DNA of 64,000 nucleotides from Euptelea pleiosperma (GCA_035048495.1 CM068549.1:10278000-10341999), one strand, 5' to 3'; shown: positions 10,257 through 22,016, counted from the first letter of the stretch. Notes: generated from the sequence alone by a model not told the origin. A program made the numbers and translations.

Positions 10257-10364
10257 CCTGCCAATTTTGGATTTCATTTGACGAAATCTTTTATGCGATT
10301 AGAAGTGCATTTTGGCCCTTCAAACGGCTATATTTGGTACGATTCTAGCAAAGGGAGGCATGTT

Positions 10365-10372
10365 TATAAATA
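10365..10372 (+). promoter_or_regulatory. TATA box of the SIRE-type LTR
   Basis: TATAAATA followed by GAGCCCTCTCCCTC, a typical LTR core promoter. Transcription would start about 30 bp downstream, near 10400. Confidence 0.6.
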
Positions 10373-10662
10373 AGAGCCCTCTCCCTCTAATAGAATCAAC
10401 CCAATCAAGAGATCTCTACTTTACTTTACTTGATTATCATTCTTTAAGTCCAGAGATCTGGAATTTGTGAGAGCTTCACCAGAGCAAAGCTAAGAATTCG
10501 TTATGAAGTCTCTAAGTGTTTGGAAGAGACTATTTGGTATTGTTAGTCTGCAAGAATCTTCTTCAAAGAAGAGGATTACTCTTGGCAAAGCGTCTCTTGG
10601 CAAATTCTTCTCCGAAGGATTTTTCATTCGATCGTATTCATCGAGAGGTAAGCGTTTCTATG

Positions 10663-10832
10663 AACCAATCGATCGGAATGTACAGACCAATCGATTGAAT
10701 ATTTTCCAATCGATTAGTCACTTAATCCAATCGATTGGACAGTGCGGCACTCATTTTTATAAAATTCAAAATGGGTCATTTTCAACTCCAATCGATCCCT
10801 CCGCCTCCCAAATTTCTCCCAATCAATCGCAG
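10663..10832 (+). promoter_or_regulatory. Array of CCAATCGATTGG-type palindromes upstream of a second envelope-like ORF
   Basis: ACCAATCGATCGG (10664), ACCAATCGATTGA (10686), CCAATCGATTAG (10705), CCAATCGATTGGAC (10727), CCAATCGATCCC (10789) and CCAATCAATCGC (10820). Six copies are irregularly spaced, with a TATA-like TATAAAA (10758-10764) inside. The layout mirrors the GGTCGACC array upstream of the first envelope-like ORF, but the sequence is unrelated. Confidence 0.6.
10758..10764 (+). promoter_or_regulatory. TATA-like box before the second envelope-like ORF
   Basis: TTTTTATAAAATTC, about 215 bp upstream of ATG 10977, inside the palindrome array. The downstream leader is pyrimidine-rich. 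Confidence 0.4.
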
Positions 10833-10976
10833 GTGCTCGATCTACCGTTCTTCTAGACTTTTGTAGTGCATTTCTCTTGATTTCGCTAGTTTATCATTTC
10901 ATCTTCTTCGTTGGTTTTTGGGCTATTTCTATCCAAAATGGGATCTTTCGGGTACTTGCTTCCTATTCTTGTTCTT

Positions 10977-11866
10977 ATGGCAGACAATCCAAGATGTCGG
11001 AGGACCATTGTTCACTCCAACGATGAGAGTGATGATGGTGAACCACTTGTGCTTCGTGGTCAATCTCGTACCAAACGAGGAGGAAGACCGGGTACATCTA
11101 GACACTGAGAGAGGCGAATCATCTCGAAGATCTAGGAGAGCTCGATCTCAAGGTCGATCTGGTCCTACAGGCTCTCCTGCAGTGAGTGCTCCTATTTCTC
11201 CTTATCTATCGTCTTTGGCTAGGGACAGATTTGCGCATTTCAATATTCATAAATTTACTACTGAGAGGGTGGTTGAATTCGATTCTATCATGGGATCTTT
11301 TGTTCATTCCATTTTTACTTCTCGTCAGTGGATTCATGCTATGCGTTTAAACATGCCTTTCTATCATGTTGTTGTTAAACTATTTTATGCCAACATGCAT
11401 TCCATCCAGTGTGATGATGAGAGTCAGCTATCATTTGAGACTTATGTTTCTAGAACTCACTTGACTATTACCCCAGATCTGATTTCTACTTTGTTGAGCA
11501 TTCCTCGTCCATCTGCTCCGCATGAGTATCTCCCTTGGACTCGTGTTTTGATGACTGACAGAGTTATACTAACTAAGACTCTCACTGGTCAGTCACTCGA
11601 TTGGAGGTCTTACATTCCACTTACATCTCTGCTTCCTAATTATCGATTGTTGCACCTGATTTGTGGACATTGATCTAGCTGGCGATGGGGTACAAGAACA
11701 TTGATCGTCTTCAGCTGCTCTATCATCTTGGTACTGGCTTTGTCATTGACCTTCTTAGATTCATGTTTCGGGCCATGGCTAGAGCTGGTACCAACTTGTC
11801 TAATCATCCTTGTCTTTCCTTTCCTCTTCTTGTGAGTTTTATTCTTCTTCATCTTAATATAACGAT
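10977..11866 (+). pseudogene. Second envelope-like ORF, 5' part (split by the Athila insertion)
   Basis: From ATG 10977 it encodes a hydrophilic Arg/Ser/Glu-rich N terminus (RGESSRRSRRARSQGRS), then a conserved-looking body with NIHKFTTERVVEFD, RLNMPFYHVVVKLFYANM, TPDLISTLLSIPRP and LLPNYRLLHLI, then IDRLQLLYHLGTG in another frame. The style is that of the plant 'putative transposon protein'/envelope-like ORFs of copia elements. It differs enough from 2950-3974 to belong to another family. Frameshifts lie near 11095 and 11655-11685. At 11866 it is cut by the Athila element; 26657-27125 continues it. No pol is attached, so the parent element is otherwise missing. Confidence 0.65.
11862..11866 (+). 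repeat. Athila target-site duplication, left copy
   Basis: ACGAT here against CCGAT at 26652-26656, four of five matching. Removing the element and one copy leaves the interrupted ORF in phase, which supports this assignment. Confidence 0.75.
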
Positions 11867-12324
11867 TGATATTTGCTCAAAAGTGCTTATTTTAAGCAAT
11901 TATCCTTTTAGCGTTATTGCATTCTCCTACGTAAAATACTCTATTTACCTACTTTTCTACGTAAGAGTCTCTTGTGTTGCGTAGAACACACTTTTCTAGA
12001 CGAAATGGTATATTTGCATGCATTAAACACATTTTCGGAAGTCTAGACATGTAGTCATTCTGATAGAGTCTCATTACGCGCTTCTTCTGTCGCAGGAAAC
12101 CCCGATGGGACGATTCTCAAGACTTGTGGGCCCAAATCGATCATGAAAGCCCATTATCAAAGCTTAAAGAGCCCACATGCCATGACTAGAAGATATGGGC
12201 CAAATATGGGCTGAATAAGATGACCAAAAAGCTGGCCCAAAGAACGAAGAGAGCAGGAGAGCCAATGACCAAGAGACGGACCAAAGCGTTTAAAGCCACA
12301 TGAGTCAGCAAGGAATGATAGTCT

Positions 12325-12390
12325 ACTCTACTGGAGAAGCATGAGGATGGTCACAGTAAAGACCAGGGTTCCAGACCCTCTGCCAATACT
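12325..12390 (+). promoter_or_regulatory. tRNA-like (Pol III A/B-box) module in the Athila LTR
   Basis: GAGAAGCATGAGGATGG followed by AAGACCAGGGTTCCAGACC. The second part resembles a B box (GGTTCRANNCC) with one mismatch. The better-preserved homologue in the LTR at 53020-55703 has both boxes (see 55193-55247). Here the A box has decayed. Origin from a tRNA or SINE is inferred. Confidence 0.45.
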
Positions 12391-12837
12391 TTTCTCCATT
12401 TTTTTGATACTTTCTCTCTCATCTCTTCTTATTCTCTCTCTCTCTCTTCATCTCTCGATCCTCGAATCTACTGACCTAACCCCAGAACTCCTACCCTTCG
12501 GCTCTATCTCATCTCCCTTAGCTTTCTGACAGTTGGATCTTCCATCGGACCATTGGATCTTCAATCGGACCGTTGGATCTCTCTAGATCCGTCGATTTAC
12601 CAATCTGGGTCCCAATCAAGTCACCATCCATCCGATCGCCATCAGACCGTCTGTCACATCATCTTGTGAGACAATGGACATCATAAATCCATGTGGGCCA
12701 GTAGCCGGGCCCATCATCATCGACCCGCTATCCGACCAGTTAGTGGACCCCGTGAATTTCAAAAAAAATTTAATTAAATTTCAAAAAATGGGGGGTCCAC
12801 TAATTGGGGAGATTCCCCATAGAAAAGTAGATTTTTA

Positions 12838-12839
<2 letters not shown>

Positions 12840-12902
<63 letters not shown>
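12840..12902. repeat. (AT)n microsatellite in the 5' LTR
   Basis: About 30 AT units with one CATA interruption. The 3' LTR has a shorter run (24916-24950), a length difference gained since insertion. Confidence 0.9.
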
Positions 12903-12912
<10 letters not shown>

Positions 12913-13114
12913 TTATTTTATTTCAAAAATACCCTATTTCCATTAAAGGAAATAGGGAGCTTTATAAGAGGAGGGAGAAGGGTTCGTTTGAACCCTAATC
13001 CCCCTCCAATCTCTTCCATTCTCTCCCCCTATCAATCCCGCACGGATCCCTTCACCCTTAGCCCCATTCTCCTTCTTTTCTCTTTTTCCTTTTCTTCATC
13101 TTCTTCACGTCTTC

Positions 13115-13279
13115 GCCGGAGTTGCCTGCAACTCCGGCCGTCTGGTAAGGATTATTCTTCTTCTTCTTCTTCTTCTTCTTCTTCCATTTCTTCTTCTTCT
13201 TCTTCTTCTCATATTTTTCGTTTTCGTTTTTGGTCATTACCGTTTTCTCAACACCGGAGTTGCAGACCTGCAACTCCGG
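13115..13279 (+). repeat. CCGGAGTTGC stem-loops in the Athila LTR
   Basis: Two near-perfect inverted repeats. In the first, arms GCCGGAGTTGC and GCAACTCCGGC enclose a CT loop (13115-13138). In the second, 12-bp arms enclose an AC loop (13254-13279). A (TTC)n run lies between them. Single GCAACTCCGG copies recur at 13453, 13808 and 14060. All lie downstream of the TATA box, so they would be transcribed. Confidence 0.85.
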
Positions 13280-14577
13280 CCGTCAGCGCCCCCCTCCGCC
13301 TGCTCCTCCGATAGGGTAGCCCCGTAACACCACACTACCAGTTCTCCTTGCTCCAGCGCCTCCTCCATTGGTCTGCAACGATATAGATCTGCATCACATG
13401 CAGATCTGTCCTTCATCGTCACCGCCTTCACCACGCTGCTGGTGTAGCGCCTGCAACTCCGGCAAGTAGCACGACCTCAATAGCAGCCCACAACCCAGCG
13501 CCTTCTCCTTCTTCTCCTTCGATCCTCACCCAAAACAGCAAGCGTTCACCCCTTCTCCTACTCCATTATCTTCTTCTTCAATTTTTTTTCGTCTTCTTTC
13601 TCTTTCTTCTCCTTCTCCTTCCACGTTTTGCAGCACCTTAGCGTGCACGACAAGTGCACCTTCCACCACCACTCCTTCTCCTTCCTATGCAACGAACCAC
13701 TACGGTGAAGCAGCCTGCATCAAGCCAGTTCTTTAATGCTCTCCTTCAAAGCCTGAACCTTTTGGCCGTGGGATCAATCTCTTCCCACACACCACCGTCA
13801 AGTGGAGCTGCAACTCCGGGTCTCTTGCTGGGATTTCCACAGTCCGCCATGTTCTACATCCTTGCTGTCCCCATGGACTGTAAGGGCTATCTGCTTGCCT
13901 GCAATATCACGACAAGATGTTCTTCACGGCTGTGTTATTAGGCCAGCAAACACGAACCATTCAACGGCCAGCATCTTTGCTCATCACGGCTTCGATTGGC
14001 CCATCCTCTTGGCCGGAATCTCCATCACATGGCAAACTCACAAGGTTGATCTCCTCTTATGCAACTCCGGTAAGCATCTTGAAGTAATCCACCATCTTTC
14101 TAGCTATTCTCTCTTTAGGATCTTATCTCACATTCTCCCTAATTTTCTCTCTCTACATCTATCGACCTCTTCTTTATCACTTTCTAGATTAGATTTTATG
14201 TTTTGCTTGAATGTAAGGAACTCCATTTGATTAATAAAATTAGTTTGATTATTTTTAAGTTTTTGATTGATTAATGGATTAGTCTTCATTCTTTTTTATT
14301 TCCAATTATCAATAATTGTGTCGTAAGCTCAAAAAAATAAAAATAAATGGATGTTTTAAAGATCGATATCACCATCCTCACCCCTCCGCACATCTTCTAG
14401 CAGAAATCCATCATTTTATGTCCTCGAATTGTGCAAACTAACCCCGAGTGCGGATCGACTTCCGACACAAAACTGCTATACAAAAATCTCAAATTTTGCA
14501 GGAAATCGGATAGAAATTACAAATCTTGTTGATTCTAGGGTTACCGAATCCAACGACGCGGAAAAACCCTACTGTCA

Positions 14578-14600
14578 AATGGCGCCGCTGCCGCTCGGGT
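14578..14600 (+). other. Primer-binding site (tRNA-Asp type)
   Basis: AA spacer then TGGCGCCGCTGCCGCTCGG directly after the LTR CA. TGGCGCCG(T/C)TGCCG matches the 3' end complement of tRNA-Asp, the usual primer of Athila/Tat elements. Confidence 0.85.
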
Positions 14601-16264
14601 GACCGGAAGTGCGAAAAATGACGTAAAGACGGAATTGGAAAGTTGCTGAAGCGAAAAGCTGCTCAATTTGGACAGCCTGACCTTTTCGGGAAACTTTCTA
14701 TTTTTGGTTTTTAGTGATTTTTAGCAATTTTTAAATTACTATTTTTAATGCCTCGGAAGGCCGAGTGCAAAGTTGTAATAATTTAGGAATTTTACTGCTT
14801 TCCAAATAACTGCTAGATCTTGTTCTAGGGTTTTTTAGAAACCCTAGATTAAGTGGAAATTACCAAAAAAATTAGGGTTTTATATTCTGCAGATTTTTAG
14901 AAATCACCAATCAAGGATTTGGATTTTTGGAAAGATTCTAAAATCTTGAAACTTTGCTAAATTAGGGTTTCCCCTTTTAGAAGTTTCCTCTTTAGAAGAA
15001 TTTCTATCTTTAGAAATCTTCCGAATTTGGAGAAGTCTGCAAAAGGAAACACCCCAAATCTAGCAGAATTTCAATTTTGGGAAATTTCCCAAAATTGTAA
15101 AGGATCCCGCAATCAAATCTTTCTTGGAAGATCTCCACAGTTCGGGAAACTTTCCAATCTAGGTATTTTCCATCTGGGAATTCCTAAATTTTAACCCATC
15201 TCGAACTTGAAAATTAATTCAAAAACTAGCCTAAATCCAGTGCTTGTTCTGTGAGCCCTAAAAAGGCAAGAATCTTCCAAATAGAATCCCGAATACCTAG
15301 ACCGTGCGATCTAACTTTTCTGCAGGAACACGCTCCAGTGTGGGTAGAGAGCGAAAGCTCAAAGAGGTGGAGTCGGGCCCAAGCCCATTAGGATACCCCT
15401 CTCTAACCCACGGAGGCGACCCCGCGGCGTGGCCCACGGGAGGTAAGTCTCTATTCTCGCCTTGAGTGCGATACAGAGCATATTAGGTGCATCATTGCCG
15501 CTTGTCTATTTGTTTTCTAGCAACAACTTATTTGACTTGCGTGGCGTGGCCGTTAATCAATCAACTCTAAGAGAGCAAACCCAGCTCCAAAATTGAAACT
15601 GGTGGGATTTCATCACCCACCTCATCATTCCAACTGATTTGATCCCAAGGCTCCATTTAATTAAAAAGAATCAAGAAGTAGAGCCAATTAGCCCGGTGTT
15701 CGAGGAAAAATCCACGCAAAGCGAACCCGCTTAACATCCAATCGAAATAAGACCACGAGTGCGGGTCCCTGTTGTCTAACACACCCATAAGTCCCTGCTA
15801 CTCAAGTACACTGAGCTCGACGTGGCATCTTGGACTATTCGGCGGTTAGTTGCGTGTGGACTAGGAACACACATCAACCCTAGCTTAACCCGAGGGAACA
15901 CTCTTCTTATACACTTGACCAATCCGGTTAGTCTGGGACGTACTTAAGTCAGCCATTGTGCCGCACGTCTGTCTAGGCTTCGGATTGCCTTGTTGTTAAC
16001 TAGAGCTAGTACTAAAGGATTCGCTCTGAAGAGTGTAGCCTGGTGAGAACCTCTGAGTGCAAAACAGTTAGTCCGGCGGTTAAAAGATAAACCAGTGGTC
16101 TGCCCACTGTCATACTCTACTATAGCCCCAAAACTAACAAAGATAATTCCTAAAATATATCCTGATTGCTTAGAATAGGATTATCTGTGCTTGGTGTGCA
16201 TCATTTAGGATAGTGTTCCTCTCTGGCAACTTTTTGCCAAGTATAGAGCTTGCCTCATTCGCGT
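14601..16264 (+). other. Athila untranslated leader
   Basis: About 1.66 kb with no ORF. It contains conserved blocks seen again at 38780-40240 and, inverted, at 51925-53000: ATGCCTCGGAAGGCCGAGTG (14749), GTCGGGCCCAAGCCCATTAG (15372), and a ...GGTAAGTCTC donor-like site (15440). The AAATACC/AAATTTC-rich AT part is 14700-15230. Length fits Athila leaders. Confidence 0.7.
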
Positions 16265-18064
16265 ATGCCCGTTTGGAATCGTCCGAACAAGCGCTTGATT
16301 CGATCTGAGAATCACGTCCCTACAGTGGATCCTCCACTGAATTCTTCCCCATCTCTTTCCCCACCCGCCTCCCCCAGTACTACTACCTTTGTAGTCATGG
16401 TAGTCGAACGACCTCTTATCGAGACGTTCGCTCCTATCTCTGCCAATCCGCCCACTTGCATTGTTCTCCCACCTACTACGGCGGTACAGTTCGAGATCAG
16501 GCCACAGACGATCCAAATGCTGCCAACCTTTCGTGGTCTCCCAAGAGAAGACCCATATTCCCATATTCGGGAATTCCAACATGTCATCCTACTTTTCAAG
16601 AATCAAAACCTCGATGATGACAATGTGCGTCTGCGAGTTTTCCCATTCTCGCTCAAAGACCGAGCCTCAGATTGGCTCTACTCCTTACCCGCTGATTCAA
16701 TCAGCAGTTAGAAAGAATTGGTGGGCAAATTCATGTCTAAATTCTACCCCATGACTCGGACAAACCAAATGAAGCAACTCATCCAGGACTTTCGACAGAA
16801 GTCCGATGAGAAATTTTTCGAAGCATGGGATAGATTCCAAGACTACCTGACTAAGTGTCCCCACCATAGCATCGACAAGGGCAATCTTGTCCACGTCTTC
16901 TATAAGGGACTTACTGATGAGTCCCGGACCATGGTAGAGTCAATGTGCCAAGGAAAATTCCTGCACCAAACTCCGATCGATGCATACAAATTCTTGGGAG
17001 AGTTAGGAGAAAACTCTCAACATTGGACGACTGACTCAGAGTTCAGTCGAACCACTTCAGTCCAAAGGACAACCAAGGGACATGATGCTACAGCTGATAC
17101 TGAGCTTCGATCTGTCATTCAAGAGTTGAGCAAGTCAGTCTCGGCACTGGCTGTGTCTGTACAAAAGCCTACTCAACAATCTACCCCAGTCATGCATGTG
17201 GGACACGAGAGCCCTATGGAATCTTGCACCCTCTGTCTGCAACCCTCCCATACTACTGAGCATTGTCCTTTGAATGAAGGATGGTCTAATCCTCTTCAGG
17301 AAGAAGTTTGTGCTTTCAGCACATACAAACCACCCACTCAGAACTCGTATAGTCAATCTTATCATCCGGACACGAAAAACCACCCTAACTTCTCTTGGAG
17401 GCCTCAGTCTACTCAACCACAAGCTCAACCTCCACGTCAACCTCAGGGCATGTATCCTCCTGGGTTCAATCAACCCAATAGGCAATTCCATCAGGGACAA
17501 TATCAGCAGAATCAGTACACATCTACTCAGAACCAGCAGTTCCAACAAGGTCAATACTCTGGACAACAGAGCACATTTCAGAATCAGCAAAGAGTTCCCC
17601 AGAACTTTCAGAACCAACAGATTGTCCAAACTAATTCTTCCGCTTATAACTATAATGCCCCGATGAGCTCGAGTCGCGAATTGGTGCCTCAGCTCCCATT
17701 AGCTGCTCCCCAACAGTCGGTCCCCAAACTCGGTATCGAGGACCTTCTAGCTCAACTCATTACTCAATCTATGCAACACCTAGAGCAACAGCAACAGCAA
17801 TCCATGCTTCGTCTAGAGCAACGCTTAGGTAACCTGGAAGCTGAGAAAGCTAAAGGCATCTTCCCTAGCCAACCCATCGCTAACCCAAAAGGAAATGCCA
17901 AAGGGGCAGTATATGAGATCGGATCCCAATCTCAAAGCCAGAATGAGAATTGTCAAGGGGAGGTGCAAGCTGTAACCACCCTACGATCTGGAAAAACTGT
18001 GGACATGGGAGTCACCACCACCGGTGCCATCTCCAGCACCCATCACTCGCACCGTGGAAACTAG
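16265..18064 (+). pseudogene. Athila Gag (capsid-nucleocapsid)
   Basis: ATG 16265 is the first in frame. The retrotransposon gag domain runs from FEIRPQTIQMLPTFRGL through DRASDWLYSLP, KFMSKFYPMTRTNQMKQ, FFEAWDRFQDYL and VHVFYKGLTDESRTMVE. A CCHC zinc knuckle (CTLCLQPSHTTEHC, CX2CX4HX4C) lies at about 17225-17270, followed by a Gln/Pro/Asn-rich stretch. An in-frame TAG at 16709-16711 replaces the family's Trp codon. The frame ends at 18064, where sequence continues in another frame into protease. Gag forms the cytoplasmic particle that packages element RNA. Broken here by one stop plus the frameshift. Confidence 0.92.
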
Positions 18065-21000
18065 TCCAAATCCTACCTCTGCTTCTTCTACCTCTGCACC
18101 AACATCAGATATCCCTGTGCAGAAATCTAAGGCTAAAGACAAATCCATTTGTCGAGTAAAGCCTCCCTTCCCGGACAGACTTGTCCAAGATAAGCGGGAT
18201 CAGCAATTCTCTGAGATCTTAGATGTCTTTAAAGACGTCCAGATCAATATCCCATTCCTTTCTGCTATCAAGCAAATCCCTTCCTATGCCAAATTCCTCA
18301 AGGACTTGTGCACAGTTAAGCGGCGTACGCATGTACCCAAAGCTGCCTTCTTGGCCGAAAAAGCTACCGCGTTCATTCAACGCAATAGTGTGATCAAACA
18401 CAAGGATCCAGGTAGCCCAACTGTCCAATGTGAAATTAGAGACAACTTTAGCTGCACTGCCTTGCTAGATTTAGGGGCTAGCGTTAACCTCATACCATTC
18501 TCGGTATATCAGCAGTTAGAACTGAAAGATATGAAGCCTACCAATGTCACCCTGAAATTAGTTGATCAGTCCATCAAGATTCCAAGAGGAATCATTGAAG
18601 ATGTCCTAGTAAAAGTCGCTTACTTTTATTATCCTGTGCACTTTATCATTCTAGACACCGAGCCGTGTCAGGATAACCGCATTCCGGTCATCTTAGGCGT
18701 CCATTCCTTGCCACCGCGAACGCACACATCGGGTGCCGGGACGGAAACATGTCCATTGCTTTCGGTAACCTCAAAGCTGAGGTCAACATCTTTCGTTTAA
18801 TGCAACAAGATGCCGATCGCAAAGTGACCGATGAAATGTGTGCCGTTGAGAGTCTAATCCCGGACTCCACCGAAGATATTCTTAAGCAGTGTCTAGAATA
18901 CTTTGGAGCTAACTTTGCAACAGAGTCAGCTATTTCTGATCTCAATGATCTTTTGGAGACTGCTCCACTGATAGAAATCCCCGCTCCACTCATCGAGTTC
19001 GAGCCTCTGATAACCATGGCCAGAGAACCCATCATTCCTTTACCTACTGAAGTCAAACCTCTTCAATCCGTGTCTTCTGTGACACATATTTCTACTTCAT
19101 CTGCTCCAATATTGGAGCTTAAGCCTCTTCCCACAGATCTTTCCTATGCCTATCTCGGTCCTAAGGAAACCTACCCTGTCATTATTGCTTCCACTTTGTC
19201 TGAGAGTGAACGTAAGAAACTTCTCGAGCTGCTCAACGAGCACAAATCTGCGATAGGTTGGACTATAGATGATATTCGAGACATAGACCCCTCGGTGTGC
19301 CAACATCACATCTATCTCGAGGATGAATCCAAAACCTCGCGAGAACACCAGAGGAGGTTGAACCCCGTCTTGAAGGATGTAGTCCGGGATGAGGTCCTTA
19401 AACTGTTAGATGCGGGTATCATTTATCCCATCTCCGATAGCAAATGGGTGAGTCCTATTCATGTCGTCCCTAAAAAGGCAGGATTCACAGTTGTGGAAAA
19501 TGAGAACAAGGAAATGGTAACCCAGCGCCTGAAGAAAGGGTGGAGAGTCTGCATCGATTACCGACGACTCAACACCAACACTAGGAAGGACCATTTTCCT
19601 TTACCCTTCATAGACCAGATGTTGGAGAGACTAGCAGGTCATTCCTATTACTGCTTCCTTGATGGTTACTCAGGGTATAATCAAATACCCATCGCCCCTG
19701 AGGATCACGAGAAAACAACTTTCACCTGTCCCTTTGGCACTTTTGCCTACAAGCGCATGCCCTTTGGCCTCTGCAATGCACCCGCGACCTTTCAAATGTG
19801 TATGATGAGCATATTCTCTGACATGGTGGAAAAATTCCTCGAAGTCTTTATGGACGACTTCTCAGTCTTTGGGTCATCCTTTGATGACTGTCTGAACCAT
19901 CTAGGGCCTGTACTTCAACGCTGTCAGGACAAGCAACTTGTCCTCAATTGGGAGAAATGCCACTTCATGGTGACGAAGGGCATTGTTCTGGGACATGTCA
20001 TTTCCCATCAGGGCATTGAGGTCGACAAAGCTAAAATCGATATCATCTCGACCTTGCCTACTCCTAAGTCTGTGCGTGACATCCGGTCCTTTTTGGGACA
20101 CGGAGGATTCTATAGGCGATTCATCAAGGACTTCTCTCAAATCGCTCAACCTCTGTCACATCTTCTAGCTAAAGATAGTCCTTTCGACTTTAATGCTGAC
20201 TGTGTCAAGGCATTTGAGCGTCTCAAATCTGAGCTCACTACTGCGCCCATTATCCGTCCCCCGGATTGGACTCTACCTTTCGAGGTAATGTGCGATGCTT
20301 CTGACTACGCGTTAGGCTGTTCTAGGGCAGAGAGTTGACAAAAGGTCACACGTGATCTACTACGCGAGCAAAACTCTTAACTCTGCTCAAATGAATTACT
20401 CAACCATGGAGAAAGAACTCCTGGCGGTGGTCTTCGCCCTTGATAAATTCCGTCAGTACCTCTTAGCCACTAAGGTGGTTGTGTACACTGATCATGCAGC
20501 CCTTCGTTATCTCATGTCGAAAAAGGAAACCAAACCTCGATTAATTCGATGGATTCTCTTACTGCAGGAATTCGACCTCGAGATTAAGGATAAGAAAGGA
20601 ACTGAGAATGTAGTGGCTGATCACTTGTCTAGACTGACTTTAGAGTCATCCTTCAACACCCAGCCCATCCCTGAAACCTTTCCAGACGAACAACTGTTCG
20701 CTATCTCCGTTCATCCATGGTATGCTGACATTGTCAACTACCTTGTCACCGAAGAAATGCCTTCACACTGGTCAAAACAGGACAAAAGCCAATTCCTAGC
20801 AAGAGTTAAGTACTACTCTTGGGATGACCCTTATTTGTATAAATACTGTCCTGACCAGATCATTCGTCTCTGTGTCCCTGAGTCGGACCAACTCAATATC
20901 TTGTCCTCGTGTCATGACCAACCTTGTGGTGGTCATTTCAGTACTAAGAAAACTGCAAAAAAAGTTCTGCAATGCGGATTCTACTAGCCCACATTATTTA

Positions 21001-22016
21001 AAGATGCCCACATCTACAGCAAAACCTGTCCTAATTGTCAGCATCTAGGCCGTATCTCCCAGAGGAACATGATGCCCCTAACTCCCATCCAGGTCGATGA
21101 AATATTTGACATCTGGGGCATCGACTTCATGGGCCCCTTTCCCGTTTCCTATGGTTTTGAGTACATTCTCCTTGCGGTAGACTATGTATCCAAATGGATA
21201 GAAGCCATTCCCACCAAGACCAATGACCACAAAGTGGTGGTCAAATTCCTAAAGGAGTTCATCTTCGCCCGATTCGGTGCCCCTAAGGCCATCATTAGTG
21301 ATGGGGGCACCCATTTCTGCAATAAGATATTCGAGAAATTAATGAAAAAGTATGGGGTAACCCACAAGGTTGCCCTAGCTTATCATCCGCAGACTAGTGG
21401 TCAAGTGGAGGTTTCTAATCGTCAGATCAAGCAAATCTTGGAGAAGACAGTCAATACCACACGTAAAGACTGGTCTACTCGTCTCATTGATGCTTTATGG
21501 GCATACAGAACCGCCTACAAGACCCCACTCAATATGTCTCCCTATCGTCTCGTCTTTGGGAAACCTTGTCATCTACCGGTAGAGATTGAACATCGTGCCC
21601 TGTGGGCCATTAAGAAACTCAACTTCGACCTTGACTCTGCAGGGGAGGAGCGAAAACTTCAAATGAATGAGTTAGAAGAAATCAGAAATGATGCCTACAA
21701 CTTGTCCAAGAATTATAAAGCAAAAATGAAGTGGATACATGACAAGAGCATCCTCAGGAAAGAGTTCCATCCAGGACAGAAGGTCCTTCTTTATAATTCC
21801 CGTCTTCATCTCTTCCCTGAGAAATTGAAATCTAGGTGGACCGGTCCTTATACGGTCACAGCAGTCACACCCTTTGGGGCAGTCACTATTGAGGATCCCA
21901 AGGATCACTCCTCATTCCAGGTAAATGGCCAGCGTCTTAAGCAATTCCATGAACTTGATGTATCGTTCATTCAGACTTTTGAAATTGATCTCATCGATCC
22001 TGTATATGTCGACTGA
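18065..22016 (+). pseudogene. Athila Pol: protease, RT, RNase H, integrase
   Basis: Protease LLDLGASVNLIPFSVYQQ (18465-18515) sits before a one-base loss near 18698, with RPFLATANAHIGC in the next frame. RT has VCIDYRRLNTNTRKDHFPLP, FLDGYSGYNQIP, MPFGLCNAPATFQ and an intact VFMDDFS catalytic box (19850). A second frameshift is near 20315. RNase H has [11 protein letters not shown]. Integrase has HH-CC residues around 20910-21045, with TAG at 20986-20988 replacing Trp, then [15 protein letters not shown] and the catalytic Glu in [10 protein letters not shown]. It ends at TGA 22014-22016. The catalytic motifs I can see are present, but the frame is broken at least three times. Confidence 0.93.

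Larger units (their letters stand above)
1..10600 (+). mobile_element. SIRE/Maximus-type Ty1/copia retrotransposon, 3' part (5' end outside window)
   Basis: In order: integrase, RT and RNase H remnants (1-2303), an envelope-like ORF (2950-3974), a first purine tract (4241-4257), a PPT (9623-9636) and a 3' LTR starting TG at 9638. Copia order (integrase before RT) plus an extra ORF between pol and the 3' LTR is the known layout of the SIRE/Maximus lineage, which often carries two purine tracts before the 3' LTR. A CACTA transposon (4491-9420) interrupts it between the two tracts. The right boundary is uncertain because I could not locate the LTR end. All coding parts are broken. Confidence 0.75.
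9638..10600 (+). repeat. 3' LTR of the SIRE-type element
   Basis: Starts TGAAAAGTCTTGG directly after the PPT. U3 holds repeats of a GATCAAG(C/T)(A)CAACTGAAGACAAAGTCAA kind (9800-9880), then the GGTCGACC array, then a TATA box at 10365, then a pyrimidine-rich leader. The right end is not resolved; a CA terminus between about 10553 and 10650 is plausible. Confidence 0.6.
11867..14577 (+). repeat. 5' LTR of the Athila element
   Basis: 2,711 bp, TGATATT...CTGTCA. Notable parts: TACGTA-containing repeats near the start (11930-11965), a tRNA-like A/B-box module (about 12325-12390), an (AT)n run (12840-12902), a TATA box (TTTATAAG, 12961), a GGGTTC/GAACCC hairpin just after it (12979-12994), CCGGAGTTGC stem-loops (13115-13138, 13254-13279), a (TTC)n run (13157-13207), and a conserved GTGCGGATCGAC block near the end. 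The TATA position gives an unusually long R-U5 of about 1.6 kb. Confidence 0.93.

Noticed and set aside
10503..10856. 117-codon open frame starting MKSLSVWKRLFG
   Set aside because: It spans the SIRE-type LTR leader and the CCAATCGATTGG array and matches no family. It is probably a chance frame, although a short leader ORF cannot be excluded.
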